Origin: Liopterus haemorrhoidalis
Taxonomy: Eukaryota; Arthropoda; Insecta; Coleoptera; Dytiscidae
NCBI GenBank assembly: GCA_963971575.1
Contig: OZ020618.1
Span: 48,126,509 to 48,190,508, forward strand
Length of the DNA stretch: 64,000 nucleotides
Direction of reading: 5' to 3'
Shown: one piece after another, positions 33,419 through 44,741 of the stretch
How positions within the stretch are numbered: the first letter of the stretch is position 1
Layout: the number at the start of each line of letters is the position of its first letter
Notes under the pieces: model-generated
Seen by the model: only the letters and a program-made list of their open reading frames with translations
The model's database searches: none
Told to the model about the DNA's origin: nothing
Translations under genes and position numbers: made by a program

Positions 33419-35553
33419 GGATGTAATTTTTAAGTAGTGAGCGATGGATGTAAGATCATAAAACAGCTACGCACAAGTAAAGAAAATAAAACTTGAACAT
33501 ATCAGACATGAATTCACTCGTTATTATCTGGGTATCAAGAACGGATGGAGAAACTACAAATATAATATCTTTATTGCATAGTTTCAACATCAATTACTAA
33601 GTGCACAAGTGTTTGTGTGGTCTACAAGTTCTAGAACTTGTAGAATTAACAGTATCCTTTTCAGTTGTCAGTCCCTCGACGTTAGGAGACATCTGGAATT
33701 TAGTTGACCGATACGAACCATAATTAATAATAACGAATTTTGACCGCCAATGCATCCTTGCGACTTAACATGTCGGCAATTTCTGCAAGTTCAGCAATTT
33801 CTTTTTGCACGGGCCAGATATTTACAATTTGAAGACGTCTAAAGAAGTTTTCGAGATAGGTGGAACACTTGCGTTCTTTCGTCCGTAGAACTCGGTACAG
33901 TCAACGTTATGCTGCCAGTGTTTTGCTCAAGAGCTCAAGATCAGTTGTCAGGACGAACAATAAGGCCATAAAAAGTGACGGAAGGCTCGTTAACTCCATT
34001 AGATACCCAGTTCCGGACAAGTTTCGGCGACAGTTTGAGGTAGGTGTCAGATGCAGCGAAAGCTGTGAGTTAACATCGCTACCTGGCCGTACATCACATT
34101 GTGTCCACTGGCCAATATCACCGTCAACAAATCTCAGTCACCGACATTAGGGACCTATAATCCTCCCAATCCAAGGTCAGACCAGTACCATGGTATGCTT
34201 TGCCAGCTTTCACTTCACTGTGGATGCCATCTCAACCATTATCACCGAGAATAACGGCCTAGATGTCCTCTACCCAAACGCCATTTTCCATGGCATGACG
34301 CTCTATTGTCACAAGTATCAAAACCACGAGCCATCAATTCATCCCTTCGTAAATAATTTGATACACTTTTACTTGGATTGATCTGTAATGTTGCCACACA
34401 GGTAATCCTAGGTCAGGATTGCGACATCTAGACATTGTGATGCTCAGCAGTGATTAAAAAACTATTTGTCAGCGTCTTGGCCTGATTACGAAATGAATTC
34501 GCCGCATTCTCGTAATAAGGAAATATTTGTCATGAAGAATGAATATTGACACTAGGTCATCCTTCATTACAAACAGATATCGCACAGTATCGTGGCAGAG
34601 GAACCTAGCCAACTCATCTACACGTACTAGTCTACACGGTGACGACCAAGACATCGACGCAAGATACTCGTTCCGCTGGTGAGCCAAGCAAGCAGTCACC
34701 ATGTGAGTAAGAGAACGCTTCTCCAGGCTTCTCGACTTCCTGATGGGTAGCCCCCGCCTCGAGATAGGTCCAAGCCGATCTTGGCCTACACGGGGTGGAC
34801 CGAAGAATTCCCCAACTCCATGAACCAATTCATACCATACATTGAAATTGGGATTTATAATTAATAAATTTGTATTGTTAAAACCAGGAGTTGTCGTTAA
34901 ATCAAACCCACGTGACAGTAAAATGAGCCAGTGAAAAATGTGAATCTTATTCTATTGTGCTCCAGCTACCTACAAGAACCTGAACCATAAAATCAACCTC
35001 GAGGTTCCATTTTGTCACAAAGTACTGTAGAGTGCTTTTCTCAGTTGACGTACACTGCGTAGAAAATAGAATTCGTGCAGTCGGTTGGTTGCTAAGCAAC
35101 GTACGTAGAACCGGCTGCAAACTGCAATGCGATTGATTTTACGTCATTGTTTGGCGTATATACGATAACATCCCTGGCCTCAACTCCTGAGAAAAGCACT
35201 ATAGATTCCTTATCCAAAATTAATTCTTATCATCCATATCCACATTTAAACAGTCGACTAGCAACGGGATCGTCAAATTTTACTTTGGTCGTCGTATATT
35301 ACTTGTATATACATACAAGTATATTTTTTATAAAATAATATTTTCACAAAATAATATTTAAAACTTACGATTTGATGATTATTTATGAAATGGAAGTCGT
35401 CACTCACCTGAAACAATAAATTAAATTATTATTATACAGTAAAAGTATCTTTGCAACATTTTTTTTTCAAATTATACATAAGTTAAAGTCTTTAGATCTT
35501 GCTCGCCAGATTTTACTTTTTATTTATTTTTGATACAAAGTAAACCTTGAAAC
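33419..35553. other. Unassigned, partly GC-richer region
   Basis: The region 33600-34850 is GC-richer than its surroundings and has open frames on both strands (plus 33860-34150 and 34190-34381, minus 34828-34469), but I recognise no domain. A perfect 22-base palindrome, CTACAAGTTCT plus its mirror, lies at 33622-33643. 34385-34470 is repeated in diverged form at 55745-55828 (ACACAGGTAATCCTAGGTCA), so part of it is a dispersed repeat. Confidence 0.4.
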
Positions 35554-35555
35554 TA

Positions 35556-36283
35556 CGAGGGTTGCCTTTTATGTTTCGGGATTTGAGATTAAAAACAATT
35601 ATTTATCAACAAAAGTGGCTTTACTGTTTTTCAAAATATTCTCCATGAAGATCAATACACTTTTGCATGCGTTTGAACCAATTTTCGAAGCACTTTTTCC
35701 ACTCCGATTGGGGCTTTTTCCACTGCGATTGTCAAATTATGTGGGATGCAACGCGAACAAATCTTTTACACGGTCAAATATACATGCAATAGTGAATGTA
35801 TGCTCGTCCTATTAATGCCCAAGGATACTTCAATCTCACGATAAGTAACATGACGATCGTGCAGTATCAGTTCACGCATAGCATCAATGTTTTCGGGAAT
35901 AACAACCAATTTCGGACGACCTTCACGAAATTCTGCCTTAAGCGAACTAAGGCCGCGATTAAAGTCGGTCAACCATCGATAAACAGTAGTCCTTGATGGT
36001 GCTTCATCGCCAAAAGTCGAGTAAAGTTCATCGATGCACTGTTGTTGGGTTAATCCACGTCGAAAGTTGTAAAAAATAATCGATCGAAAGAGTTCACGAT
36101 TTAATTTCACTTTTAGCTGAGATGAATTTTATCAAGTTACAGTAAACAACACAAATAGCGCTCGTACGTCAAAACGTTCTGGGTACGTATAACGTCAAAA
36201 TGACAAACTTTACAATAGAAGCGTCAGTTGCCAGATAGCAGTACTTGTTTAGTGCAATGCCGAAGTATAAAAGGCAACCCTCG
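35556..36283 (-). mobile_element. Mariner family C, deletion derivative (728 bp)
   Basis: The inverted repeats CGAGGGTTGCCTTTTATGTT and ATAAAAGGCAACCCTCG are flanked by TA at 35554-35555 and 36284-36285. The element is little more than half the length of a full mariner. Its internal deletion joins the text after HNLTIAVEKAPIGVEK to the C-terminal WFKRMQKC region. The same text, GACAATCGCAGTGGAAAAAG, occurs in the chimeric copy at 29942-31203, so the deletion is shared. Confidence 0.92.
35620..36110 (-). pseudogene. Mariner family C transposase, internally deleted
   Basis: The minus-strand frame begins LNRELFRSIIFYNFRRGLTQ. The expected start codon reads GTG at 36110-36108 where the related copy at 31034 has ATG. 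The two HTH units follow: QQCIDELYSTFGDEAPSRTT, VYRWLTDFNRGLSSLKAEFR, EGRPKLVVIPENIDAMRELI and VSLGINRTSIHSLLHVYLTV. After VRVASHNLTIAVEKAPIG the deletion leads, in another frame, into the C-terminal WFKRMQKCIDLHGEYFEK-like end. All three catalytic aspartates lie in the deleted part. It could bind DNA at best. Confidence 0.88.
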
Positions 36284-36909
36284 TACAATTATAAACACAA
36301 ATATCTTTGCAATGAATTTGTTTGAACATCTCGTCTGTAAAAGTGACAAGAACTAGTGGGTATATTGATATATTCCCACAATCGGGTAAAGGAAAATTAA
36401 TTCCTTTCATTCAACTAGGTTATTTTCTAATGGAGAAATTTTAGTAAACCGGTGCATGTTTCTCGGCTCCGGAAACAATCTTTCTACGTGTTTTTAGGTG
36501 CAGCTTAAAACGAACGCTTGCAATCTTTGACAAATATCTCTCATAACTTACGGAAACTCTTATCATGAATTTATTTGTTTGAATAATCGATATGTTTTGA
36601 CATGTAACGAAGACAAATGCAAATGTAAACAAATTCCATTTGAGTAGCATTTGTAATCCAATCTCACATGACCTGGCCTAACCGGGCTTCGCTTGTCTGT
36701 CTGACTCTCTACAATACATTGTTCATGAGATTCTGATGAGATTGCTACGTTTTCAGATAATTGAGGTTACGAATAATTACTGGATTGCTGCATAGATGTG
36801 ACATTATAGCAAAAAAATAATGAAATAGGGAATTGTAAATTTTACCCATATTTAAAATTTATGACTAACGATAGTTGATTTCTGCACTGTTATGATATAT
36901 TACAATATG
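36284..36909. other. Noncoding stretch
   Basis: No recognised gene. Confidence 0.4.
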
Positions 36910-37555
36910 AATATTTTTACAATATTTTATTTAATTTTTTTGTTTTTCTTCCTGGGCTCCTCTCTTTCTTCCTATTTTCATTCCAGCTTCCCTCTCCGAT
37001 CTCCTTCCTTCTTGCCACCAGTTCTCTCGTCCATCTTTCTCCCTTGTCTTCCTCACTCATCAGTTTCTTTATCTCCACCTCCCAGACGTCTCTCTGCATC
37101 TCTTCGCTAAATGTTCCAAGGTTTTCTCTTCTTCCTTACACATTCTATAGAGTTTGTCCTCTGGCTTTGACCAATACCTATTGTTCCTCTCTTCGTTGCT
37201 GCATCATAACTTCGATATTCTCCTCTGTCCCCTGATTTTCCTCTTTTCAAGTTTCTTGGTATTCCGATCGCTCATATCTCTTTACATCTTTTCACACTTA
37301 GCGATTTGCCTATTCTGTCTGTTCTATCCTGCTCTTGTACCTTCTTATCCCACCTTCTCAGTTCGTGTACTATATTTGTACCTTCGTTTCTGTTTCTATC
37401 TGCTTCTCTTAGGCCATTCCACACTTCCCAAAGTATTTTTTTCTTACCTCTCTCCATGCCAATAATTTACCTTTTTGTTCTTCCTTCATTATTTCTTCCC
37501 AGCAGTCCTTTAGTATCTTTTTATTCTCTTCTCTTCTGACTTTCTACTCTGCACT
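36910..37555 (-). pseudogene. LINE ORF2 C-terminus, purine-rich coding strand
   Basis: The plus strand is a 600-base pyrimidine-rich run because the minus strand codes for Lys/Glu/Arg-rich text. In one minus-strand frame near 37190-37075 it reads CSNEERNNRYWSKPEDKLYR and MCKEEEKTLEHLAKRC, a C..H..C-type end like those of insect non-LTR retrotransposons. It continues RDVWEVEIKKLMSEEDKGER at 37095-36917. Frameshifts separate the blocks. The reverse transcriptase is not seen. Confidence 0.65.
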
Positions 37556-37559
37556 GATT

Positions 37560-38609
37560 TGTGCACTGTTTTTATTACGTATAAAAATAAATATTACCTT
37601 AAGTAGTTATTACGTTAAGTACGACTGTAACGGTATAAGCACAAAGAAAACTTAATATATGAGAATTGCAACATCGTGCTAAGATATCTTCATCAGCAGT
37701 CAAGCCATTGCAGGTGTGTCTAGTACACATTTTGGAAATATCGTATCCAATTCTGGTGTTGTTGAAGAGTATGTCAAAATTAGAATTAATAAGGCTAGAC
37801 ATGCCTTTGGGCTGCTAAAGAATTTGTTGAACTGGGCATAGTACTATAAACTAACAAAATTAAGTCATTTAAATCTAATATTATCCCCACTTTACTGCAT
37901 GAAAGCAAAACTTGGAAAACCGGACAAACTACTGGTCATAGATTGTGTTTCGTCTAAATTTTTGTTATTTGGCATAGTAGCAGGCGTTGGCTTTTTATTT
38001 TTGTTTTGAAAACATAGAAATTAAGTTTTTTGAAAGTTAAGAGTTGAAACTAATAGGTCATAGTTTTAGACGTGTTTCAATTCATGTTACGTGTGTATCA
38101 CATTATTCGGGTGTACAAAACCACTGTTGCTATATTTTCAACTATCGGAAATATAATTATTTATTAGCAAGTGTTAAATTAAATAATATAAATAAACTCT
38201 TACAGTATAATTCACTATAAATATAATCCGTGATTTTTATCACTTATAAAAGTTTCTGGTGTTCTTGTTCGACTGCATATGTTTATTTGGCATCTCCAAG
38301 AAGTTTCTTCAGCATCTGGGTACCCAGAGAATCATCTGTCCATCAGCACAAACGTTAGTAACATATGTTGAATAAACGCTTAGACACTGTAGTCAAACGT
38401 CCGTCGTATCTACGGTATTATCCTATAGCTTTGTTTGGTGCGCTCAAAATTCCACATGAGTTAGCGGTTTGCCTAGAGCCGTTACAGATTGCAAGTTTTC
38501 GTTAATAATTGTCTGCGGAAGCCTACATGTATTCTGCCCACAAACACAATCCTAAATGAACGTCTCTAGGAAATGGCAAATATAAAGTGAATAGAAGTCA
38601 GTTGAAACC
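37560..38609. other. AT-rich noncoding stretch
   Basis: I see no gene or recognised repeat. Confidence 0.4.
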
Positions 38610-38741
38610 GAAATCAAGCTAAGAAAATGGACGTGGATTAGTCGTAGTCTTCGAAAAGGCCCAAATTGGATTAGTAAAATTGCGCTTGAGTGGAATCCTC
38701 AAGAGAATAGAAGACGAGACAGACCTGTTGATTCTTGGCGT

Positions 38742-40030
38742 CAGTGCCGCAACAAGGGTGGTGCGAGAGGTGCCGCCGCACCAGGCGCCGGATTCATAGG
38801 GGCGCCGAATGGCCAAATATATATTTTTTTTATTATTATCTTTTATATTAATAAACTATAATTAACACAAATTTGATTTCATAATCGAAAGTTTCAAATG
38901 GCAGGCAAGTTCATTAATTGATGATTGTACAACTGCTACTGCAATGCAATTATTAGAAGTGATCCACACTTACGATTTAAAAGATGTGTACCCTAATATT
39001 GGCATTGCACTGCGCATATTTTTAACACTCCCTGTAATTGTTGCTTCGAATTAACGCAATTTTAGTAAATTAAAGTTAGTAAAAAATTATTTGCGTTCTA
39101 CAATGGGCCAAGAGCTTGTAAAATTTAGCTTTAATATCAATAGAAAATACTACAGCGCAGTCATTAAATTATGAAGACTTAATTAACGAATTTTCACAGT
39201 TAAAAGCCAGAAAAGTTCAATTTATTTAAATTTCTATTCCGTTAAAGTGATTATATAATATATTATTAAAATACCTAAATATTTAGTATTTTTTGTTCAA
39301 ATATCCCTTTTTTTTGTCATTAAATATATATTTTTTTATTTATTTTGTTATTCAATTATGTAATATAATATTTCTTTAGCCCTTTTGTGTTTCATTTTAG
39401 GTGTTTTTCATTTTGTGTTTTATTGACCTAGAGTTTGTCCCTTTTTGTCCTATTTTGTCCCTTTTTATATTAGTTGATTATCATGATTTTTGAGTTTATT
39501 AAAAGATTTGTAACATAATTTGTTAATATAATCGTTAATATTGCAATTTAAACCAAACCAGAGAAAACGGTTAAAACTAAACTAAAAAATAATACCAACG
39601 AATGTTTTTTTTTTAAATTTTTTTATACATTTATTGTTAAAAAAATGACTTTATAATATAAATTTTTGTATGTTCCTTTACTGGTAATAAGATAGTTCCT
39701 TTATTAGGAGTAAGTGTTCCTTTTCTGGTGATTTTGTGATTTTTATGAATAAAGTTATGTTTTTTATTTTTCTAAGTTTTATTTTCACTTGCATCAAATT
39801 AAAACAATAAGATTTTAAGGATTTTATATAAAATATGATAAGTAAATATCTTAAATAACATTTTGGTGAAGAAAACAACGTAAGTAAATGTTTTAAACGT
39901 TCCCTTACTGATGCAATCACCCTACCATAAAATTTTTAAAATTGCGTATGTAATTAGTGATGGTGGGGGGGCGGGGGAGGCACCAAATAATTTTACGCAC
40001 CAGGCGCCAATTTATGTTGTTGCGGCACTG
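38742..40030 (+). mobile_element. hAT element (1289 bp) inside the LINE
   Basis: The inverted repeats CAGTGCCGCAACA and TGTTGCGGCACTG are flanked by the 8-bp duplication CTTGGCGT at 38734-38741 and 40031-40038. Both ends repeat GGCGCC words near 38785-38805 and 39965-40010. Only the end of a transposase gene remains, so this is a deletion derivative. Confidence 0.95.
38895..39230 (+). pseudogene. hAT transposase C-terminal dimerisation domain
   Basis: With one frameshift, and a stop where an Arg or Cys codon stood, the text reads MQLLEVIHTYDLKDVYPNIG, IALRIFLTLPVIVASN, then FSKLKLVKNYLRSTMGQE, and after a further shift LINEFSQLKARKVQFI. This is the hATC dimerisation domain seen in the ZMYM1/TTF-type hAT family. 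The BED finger, catalytic domain and start are missing. It sits 3' in the element, as expected for an internally deleted copy that kept its end. Confidence 0.85.
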
Positions 40031-40197
40031 CTTGGCGTTGACTAACAACACGAGAAGTCAATGAAAGAGGCCAATCATGGTAAGGGTTAAAACAGATGGC
40101 TCAAGACAGAATAAAATAGCGCAAGTTCATGGAAGCCTTATACTTCAAGTAGAAGCAACAAGAACAGTACGGGGCTAGTTGCTCATAAGGTGTGTTA

Positions 40198-40226
40198 ACC
40201 GGTAGTTGAGGTACTCAACTACCGGT
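40198..40226. repeat. Perfect 13-bp hairpin
   Basis: ACCGGTAGTTGAG, a GTA loop, then CTCAACTACCGGT. It lies just after the LINE end. No T-run follows, so it is not a pol III-type terminator. Confidence 0.85.
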
Positions 40227-40622
40227 GCCAAATTTTTAAATACTTTTCCAATCGTTCTCCATCGAATACGTTGCTGATGCAGTTACCCATGAGTTTTCTT
40301 TTTAATAATTCCCCGAAAACTAAGTACTCTGTGTATATATTAAACAATATCTATGCACCTTATTATCCTACGAAAATCTGGTTTGCACCAACGTGTTCAA
40401 AAAAATTTTCCGCAGGCTGAAGTTTCTTTTTATGCCTTAAAACTTTACAATTTTTATAAACTAAGAAACACTCAGGTGCTTAAATAGTACGTTGATTGAA
40501 ACAGGAAGCAGAGGGGCAGAGGGAGATATAATGGGTGACAGAGGCAACAGGCACGCTAGCTAGTAATAAAATATTTCAGTTAGTGATTCCTCGATATAAA
40601 ATTTCATATCGTAATAGTTATA
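40227..40622. other. Noncoding stretch
   Basis: No gene seen. Confidence 0.4.
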
Positions 40623-41538
40623 CAAGGTGTCTCAAAAGAAATTTTATATTTATTTAGCTTACTGCGTGAACGCAACGTATCCGAGGGGCGCGGCGGTTAT
40701 GTCAATCGGTAGCCTGGCTCTTGGGAATTCAATCGCTATAGAGCGTTTCTCGGGAGCAGACCGCGCGTTATGCGTGCGAGAGTTTTACAAAAACGGTGAT
40801 TCGGCGACTGTAGCGCGTAGAAAATTCTGCAGTATTCGAGATTTTTGCCACTTAAATGATGCGCCAAGCATTCCTCTCATTCGACATTGGGTTAAAAAGT
40901 TTGAAGAGACTGGTACAACGCTGGATAAATCAAAATCCGGGCGACCTAGGTCAACAAGAACGGTAGAAAACGTGGAGAATGTTAATCAGTCTGTTCGTGA
41001 CGACCCGAACCTTTCAATTCGGAAGCGCGAAAGTGCTTTAAATGTGCATAGATCATCATTACATCGCATTATGCACAAAGACCTAAAGCTGCACCCCTAC
41101 AAAATTCAATTGGTGCAAGAATTAAAGCCCCAAGATGCCAGTCAGAGGCAATTTTCTCAGGCAAGTTGATCTCCCGGAGAGGTGACATAAATTGGCCTCC
41201 ACGCAGTCCAGATTTAACCCCTATGGACTTTTTCCTATGCGGTTATCTTAAATCTAAAGTTTACGCCAATAAACCGACTTCACTGGCGCATTTGAAAGAA
41301 AATATCCGTCACGAAATGGCAGCCATCCCTGAGTCCACCTGCCGAGACGTCATAAGTAATTTTACTGTTCGATTAAATGAGTGCCGAGAACGCGAGGGTC
41401 TACATTTAGACGATATTATTTTTAAGAAATAAATCCCCAAAAAGTGTATTTTAATAATTAATAAACATTTTTTCTATATACGGCTTACTTTTTTTTTAAT
41501 CGATCCACTAAATATAAAATTTCTTTTGAGACATCTTG
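40623..41538 (+). mobile_element. Tc1/mariner deletion derivative, copy 2 (916 bp)
   Basis: The twin of 1697-2612. The left end is CAAGGTGTCTCAAAAGAAAT and the right end differs by one base (ACATCTTG). TA lies at 40621-40622 and 41539-41540. The length and the internal deletion point are the same, and the sequence is highly similar. The flanks are unrelated, so this is a separate insertion. Confidence 0.93.
40699..41432 (+). pseudogene. Internally deleted Tc1/mariner-like transposase, copy 2
   Basis: The same architecture as copy 1: HTH part IERFSGADRALCVREFYKNG, HWVKKFEETGTTLDKSKSGR and RIMHKDLKLHPYKIQLVQEL. The deletion and frameshift fall near 41145, then comes the catalytic tail RSPDLTPMDFFLCGYLKSKV. 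Two differences matter: Trp of FLWGY is Cys here, and the residues at the junction differ. The first two catalytic Asp are missing, so it is inactive. Confidence 0.82.
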
Positions 41539-41540
41539 TA

Positions 41541-43385
41541 TAATACCTACTTAGTTGATATTAATTTTGACAATCTTCGTACTCTTACGCCAGAATATGT
41601 TGCATTTAAAATAATAATATCCATATTGATTTATAACTTATTAATCAAACTTTTTATATGATAAGTTTGGGAGGAAAATTTTGGATAGCAGGATGTTAAC
41701 AATCCTTATAGAAACTTTAAGGGAAAAGATCCCAAAGGAGTTAAAAAAGGTATTGATAAAAAAGATATAAAATGTTATAAAGTTTTTTAGAAGTTTTTAT
41801 ATTGTTTTATCGAAGATTATTTATTATCCATATAAAGTATATACAAATAAATTTTGTAAAAGAAACACTTAAAAACGTTAGATACCACTAGTATATATTT
41901 ATTGGTAAATAGTTCATATGGCTTTCATTCTTTAAGGTCAAAGTATTGTGTTATAAGTAGAGACTTACCATACTATTCGATTTTATCCTCATCCCGTGAT
42001 CCATCCACTGTAATCGTCTCCTTATCAATATTATCCTTAGATTTAAGAATTCTTTAATATCATAACTAGCATGATTAGAAAACACATTTGTCTTGAGCGA
42101 TATCGTAGTATTGTCCGGAGTTGTGAATCCCTGGAGATAGAACATACAGAGGTAATTTGTTGAAGAGAAATGCACGTAATTAAAGGAGGAATTCCCGACT
42201 CCTCCCATCTTCTCTGTGTTTTATCTCTGATAATAAAGGCCGGTCATTCCGTAGAACAATATCCGAATGTGTGTTGAGAGGCTATATGTCCAACCAATCT
42301 GCCGGCCGTAAAACCTAACGTACCGACCGTATACTGTGCCACAGCAAACCCGCACGTTCACATCTACGCTAAAAGCAAAAACTACTATCTTGGAATGAAC
42401 AAAAACAACTGGACACACTTCAAGAATACCAGATGAAGAAATGTTCTGTTGAAATCTATAAATTGTAATCATCATTCTTACTTAAAACTATTAGTTAAAA
42501 TTAAGAAAAATTATGCTATAAGAACGAAGAATGGAATTAATTTCTGGAAACAAAACGTCCTGCGAACAATTATAATTATGACGTATTTTACATCTTACTG
42601 ACGAAGGTACTGTGTGCAGAAATAAGGTTTCTGAAGATTTTCGTACACTCACTCTTCACACTTCACTAATGATGAATAGGACTAAGATAACTCGCGTACT
42701 TGTGCTATTGGTCACGCTACTAATCACTCTATCTCTCTTTCGTTCTCACTTTCTTTCTTTCCTTTTCTCTTTCTCTCTCTTTCTTTCTCTCTCTGTCTCA
42801 CAGGCCGCGAGCCAGAACCGACTCAAGTCTGAATTTTAAACGACCTTCATGAAATTTCTAAAACCCTCGTCTACAAGTGATTTTCTGAATTTCTATTCTA
42901 TCGTCATCAAGAAATTTCCCTCCACCGTTTACATGTTCGAATTGAGGCCACTGGTCCGGAATATGTGGCCAATTCAGTCCGGCCTGTGAAACCTACCTTT
43001 ATTATACTTTTTTCCTGAACCCTACGATTATTTTTTTGCGTGTTATTGACGTAAAAAGTATAATATAAAACACAATCCTTTCTTCAAACCTTTCTTTTGA
43101 AACTATCTCAAATCCTACGTTGTTTGACATATCGATACTTTTTCAGGCGAACCGGCTTATAGACCGGGAGCTCATGACAGATTTTGGTCTCCGATTTCAT
43201 ACAGCATGCCTTTTGGAGGAGAGAATATTTACCCTGTGACAACAAAAAATGGATGGTATTAAACCCCTGCACGCTTTCCGGTCATAGGGAAAATTGCATT
43301 TCCACTTGCACAAAATTTTTGTGTTTTTCTCGGATTTAATATTGCTTGCCCTTTTGTCAAAAGAAAGTTATAACAAATTTAAAGT
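41541..43385. other. Mostly noncoding; possible LINE shred
   Basis: A minus-strand frame near 42060-41980 (FLNLRIILIRRRLQWMDHGM) resembles the C-terminal text of some LINEs, but it is too short to be sure. 42715-42800 is CT-rich. 42840-42960 repeats words (TGATTTTCTGAATTTCTATT) similar to the tandem repeat at 28360. No gene otherwise. Confidence 0.35.
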
Positions 43386-43704
43386 CTTTTAATTATAGTT
43401 TCTTCTTATTTTTTACTTATTCTGCTAACTGCTAAAAAGAATAAGAACTAACACTATTAGTATTGTTATATCACAATAGATGGCGCTTATATTTTGTGTA
43501 CTTATATTAATAAAAATTTAAATTTTCAGATTCCAGCGCTCTAGCAGTAGTTTCTGAATTTCAAAGTTTAAACATCGACATCGGTAGTAGACATCGATTT
43601 TTTATCGATACTATCGGCATCTGAACATCGATGGTAAAAACATCGATGTTTTTAAAGCAAACATCGATATTTTCGATACATCGATGCTTTTTTCCCATCC
43701 CTAG
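43386..43704. mobile_element. hAT right-end fragment, same family as 9342-10529
   Basis: From AGTTTCTTCTTATTTTTTAC to TTTTTTCCCATCCCTA it parallels 10208-10529, including AATAGATGGCGCTTATATTT and the cluster of ACATCGATG motifs. The end here, CCCATCCCTAG, is closer to the general hAT end than CCCATCGCTAG. The left end is missing. Confidence 0.85.
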
Positions 43705-44740
43705 CCTATACTCCTCACAAGTAACATTTATATGCGTTATTTTTCAATAATTTTATCACCATATAGCACATTACAGATAATATTCTAAGAAAAATGTTCA
43801 AGATCTAATAATTTACAGTATTATTCATATTAATTCATTGTTTCTAGAAATTCCATTTGAAGAAAAAGCAATTTCTTAAGAGTGCTGTGACAACAATTCC
43901 CTCGTTTATAATGTAGAATTGTATATTTTACATTCGCATAACTTGTAGTCATATCTGCATTTCTTGTGGTAGTAATATTGCTCATTCCACATTCCGCTAT
44001 CTCCAACTATTTTATCCAGTGTGGCATACCATACATTTACACCACCTTGCCCCGTCACCTTCCAAAACAAACCCACTGGGAGTTAAATATGTCACAATTC
44101 ATTTAATGTTACCGTCTTTTTAAATATCTTTTGCTTTTGGTGTAACTCACTATTTATTAAATTTTTTATCTGTGTTATTAATACGAATATCTCACAAATG
44201 ATGAAGAGATTAACAAAAGATTGAGTATTGGTTTGAGAAATAATTGATTAGTCTTGGCATGAATTTAATTTTTAATTTAATTTGTTGATTTATATCCAAG
44301 GTACAATAAAATAATTAGATTTTTTACAAATAATAGACATAATAGCAGTTTGTACATTGGATAAAGGCCCATGATCAGTCATTATAAGAATACAAAGACT
44401 GTTCTTCCTCATGAGCCCTTAAAATGTATAAAAAAATATAAATATAGCACATTAACATAAATAACCAGGGTTCTTTGCTATTGACAATACCACAGTTGTT
44501 ATAACTAACGTTTAAGCATGTAAATATGTAACATTCCCTAACTTGGGCAAAATTAAGGCTGAAAAGAACATTGAAAAAGACATGAAATTAAAAGGGCAAG
44601 ATGAACATATTGGTAGATTTGACTTTGTTAACACTTTTTAAAGTTTAATAAATTATTCTAAATTTTTATAAACATTTATAAACTTTTAGGACGGATATAG
44701 AACGGATTAGGACGGATATAAGTATAATTAGGACTATAAC
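43705..44740. other. AT-rich noncoding stretch
   Basis: No recognised gene. Confidence 0.4.
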
Positions 44741-44741
44741 T

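Larger units (their letters stand above)
38610..40160 (+). pseudogene. LINE C-terminus, split by an hAT element
   Basis: 38625-38741 gives KMDVD-like text, then WISRSLRKGPNWISKIALEW and NPQENRRRDRPVDSWRQ, the common LINE C-terminal GH.LR....I...AL.WNPQG.R.RGRP..SWRR block. It resumes at 40039 as LTTREVNERGQSW and KQMAQDRIKWRKFMEALY, the expected next block. The intervening 38742-40030 is an hAT element with an 8-bp duplication. A cousin fragment is at 51630-51900. Confidence 0.8.

Noticed and set aside
34469..34828. 119-codon minus-strand ORF as a host gene
   Set aside because: No recognised domain; an overlapping dispersed repeat lies just left of it. An exon cannot be excluded, but there is no support.
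36892..37539. Plus-strand Ser/Leu/Phe-rich ORFs as membrane proteins
   Set aside because: The pyrimidine-rich strand mirrors Lys/Glu-rich LINE coding text on the minus strand.
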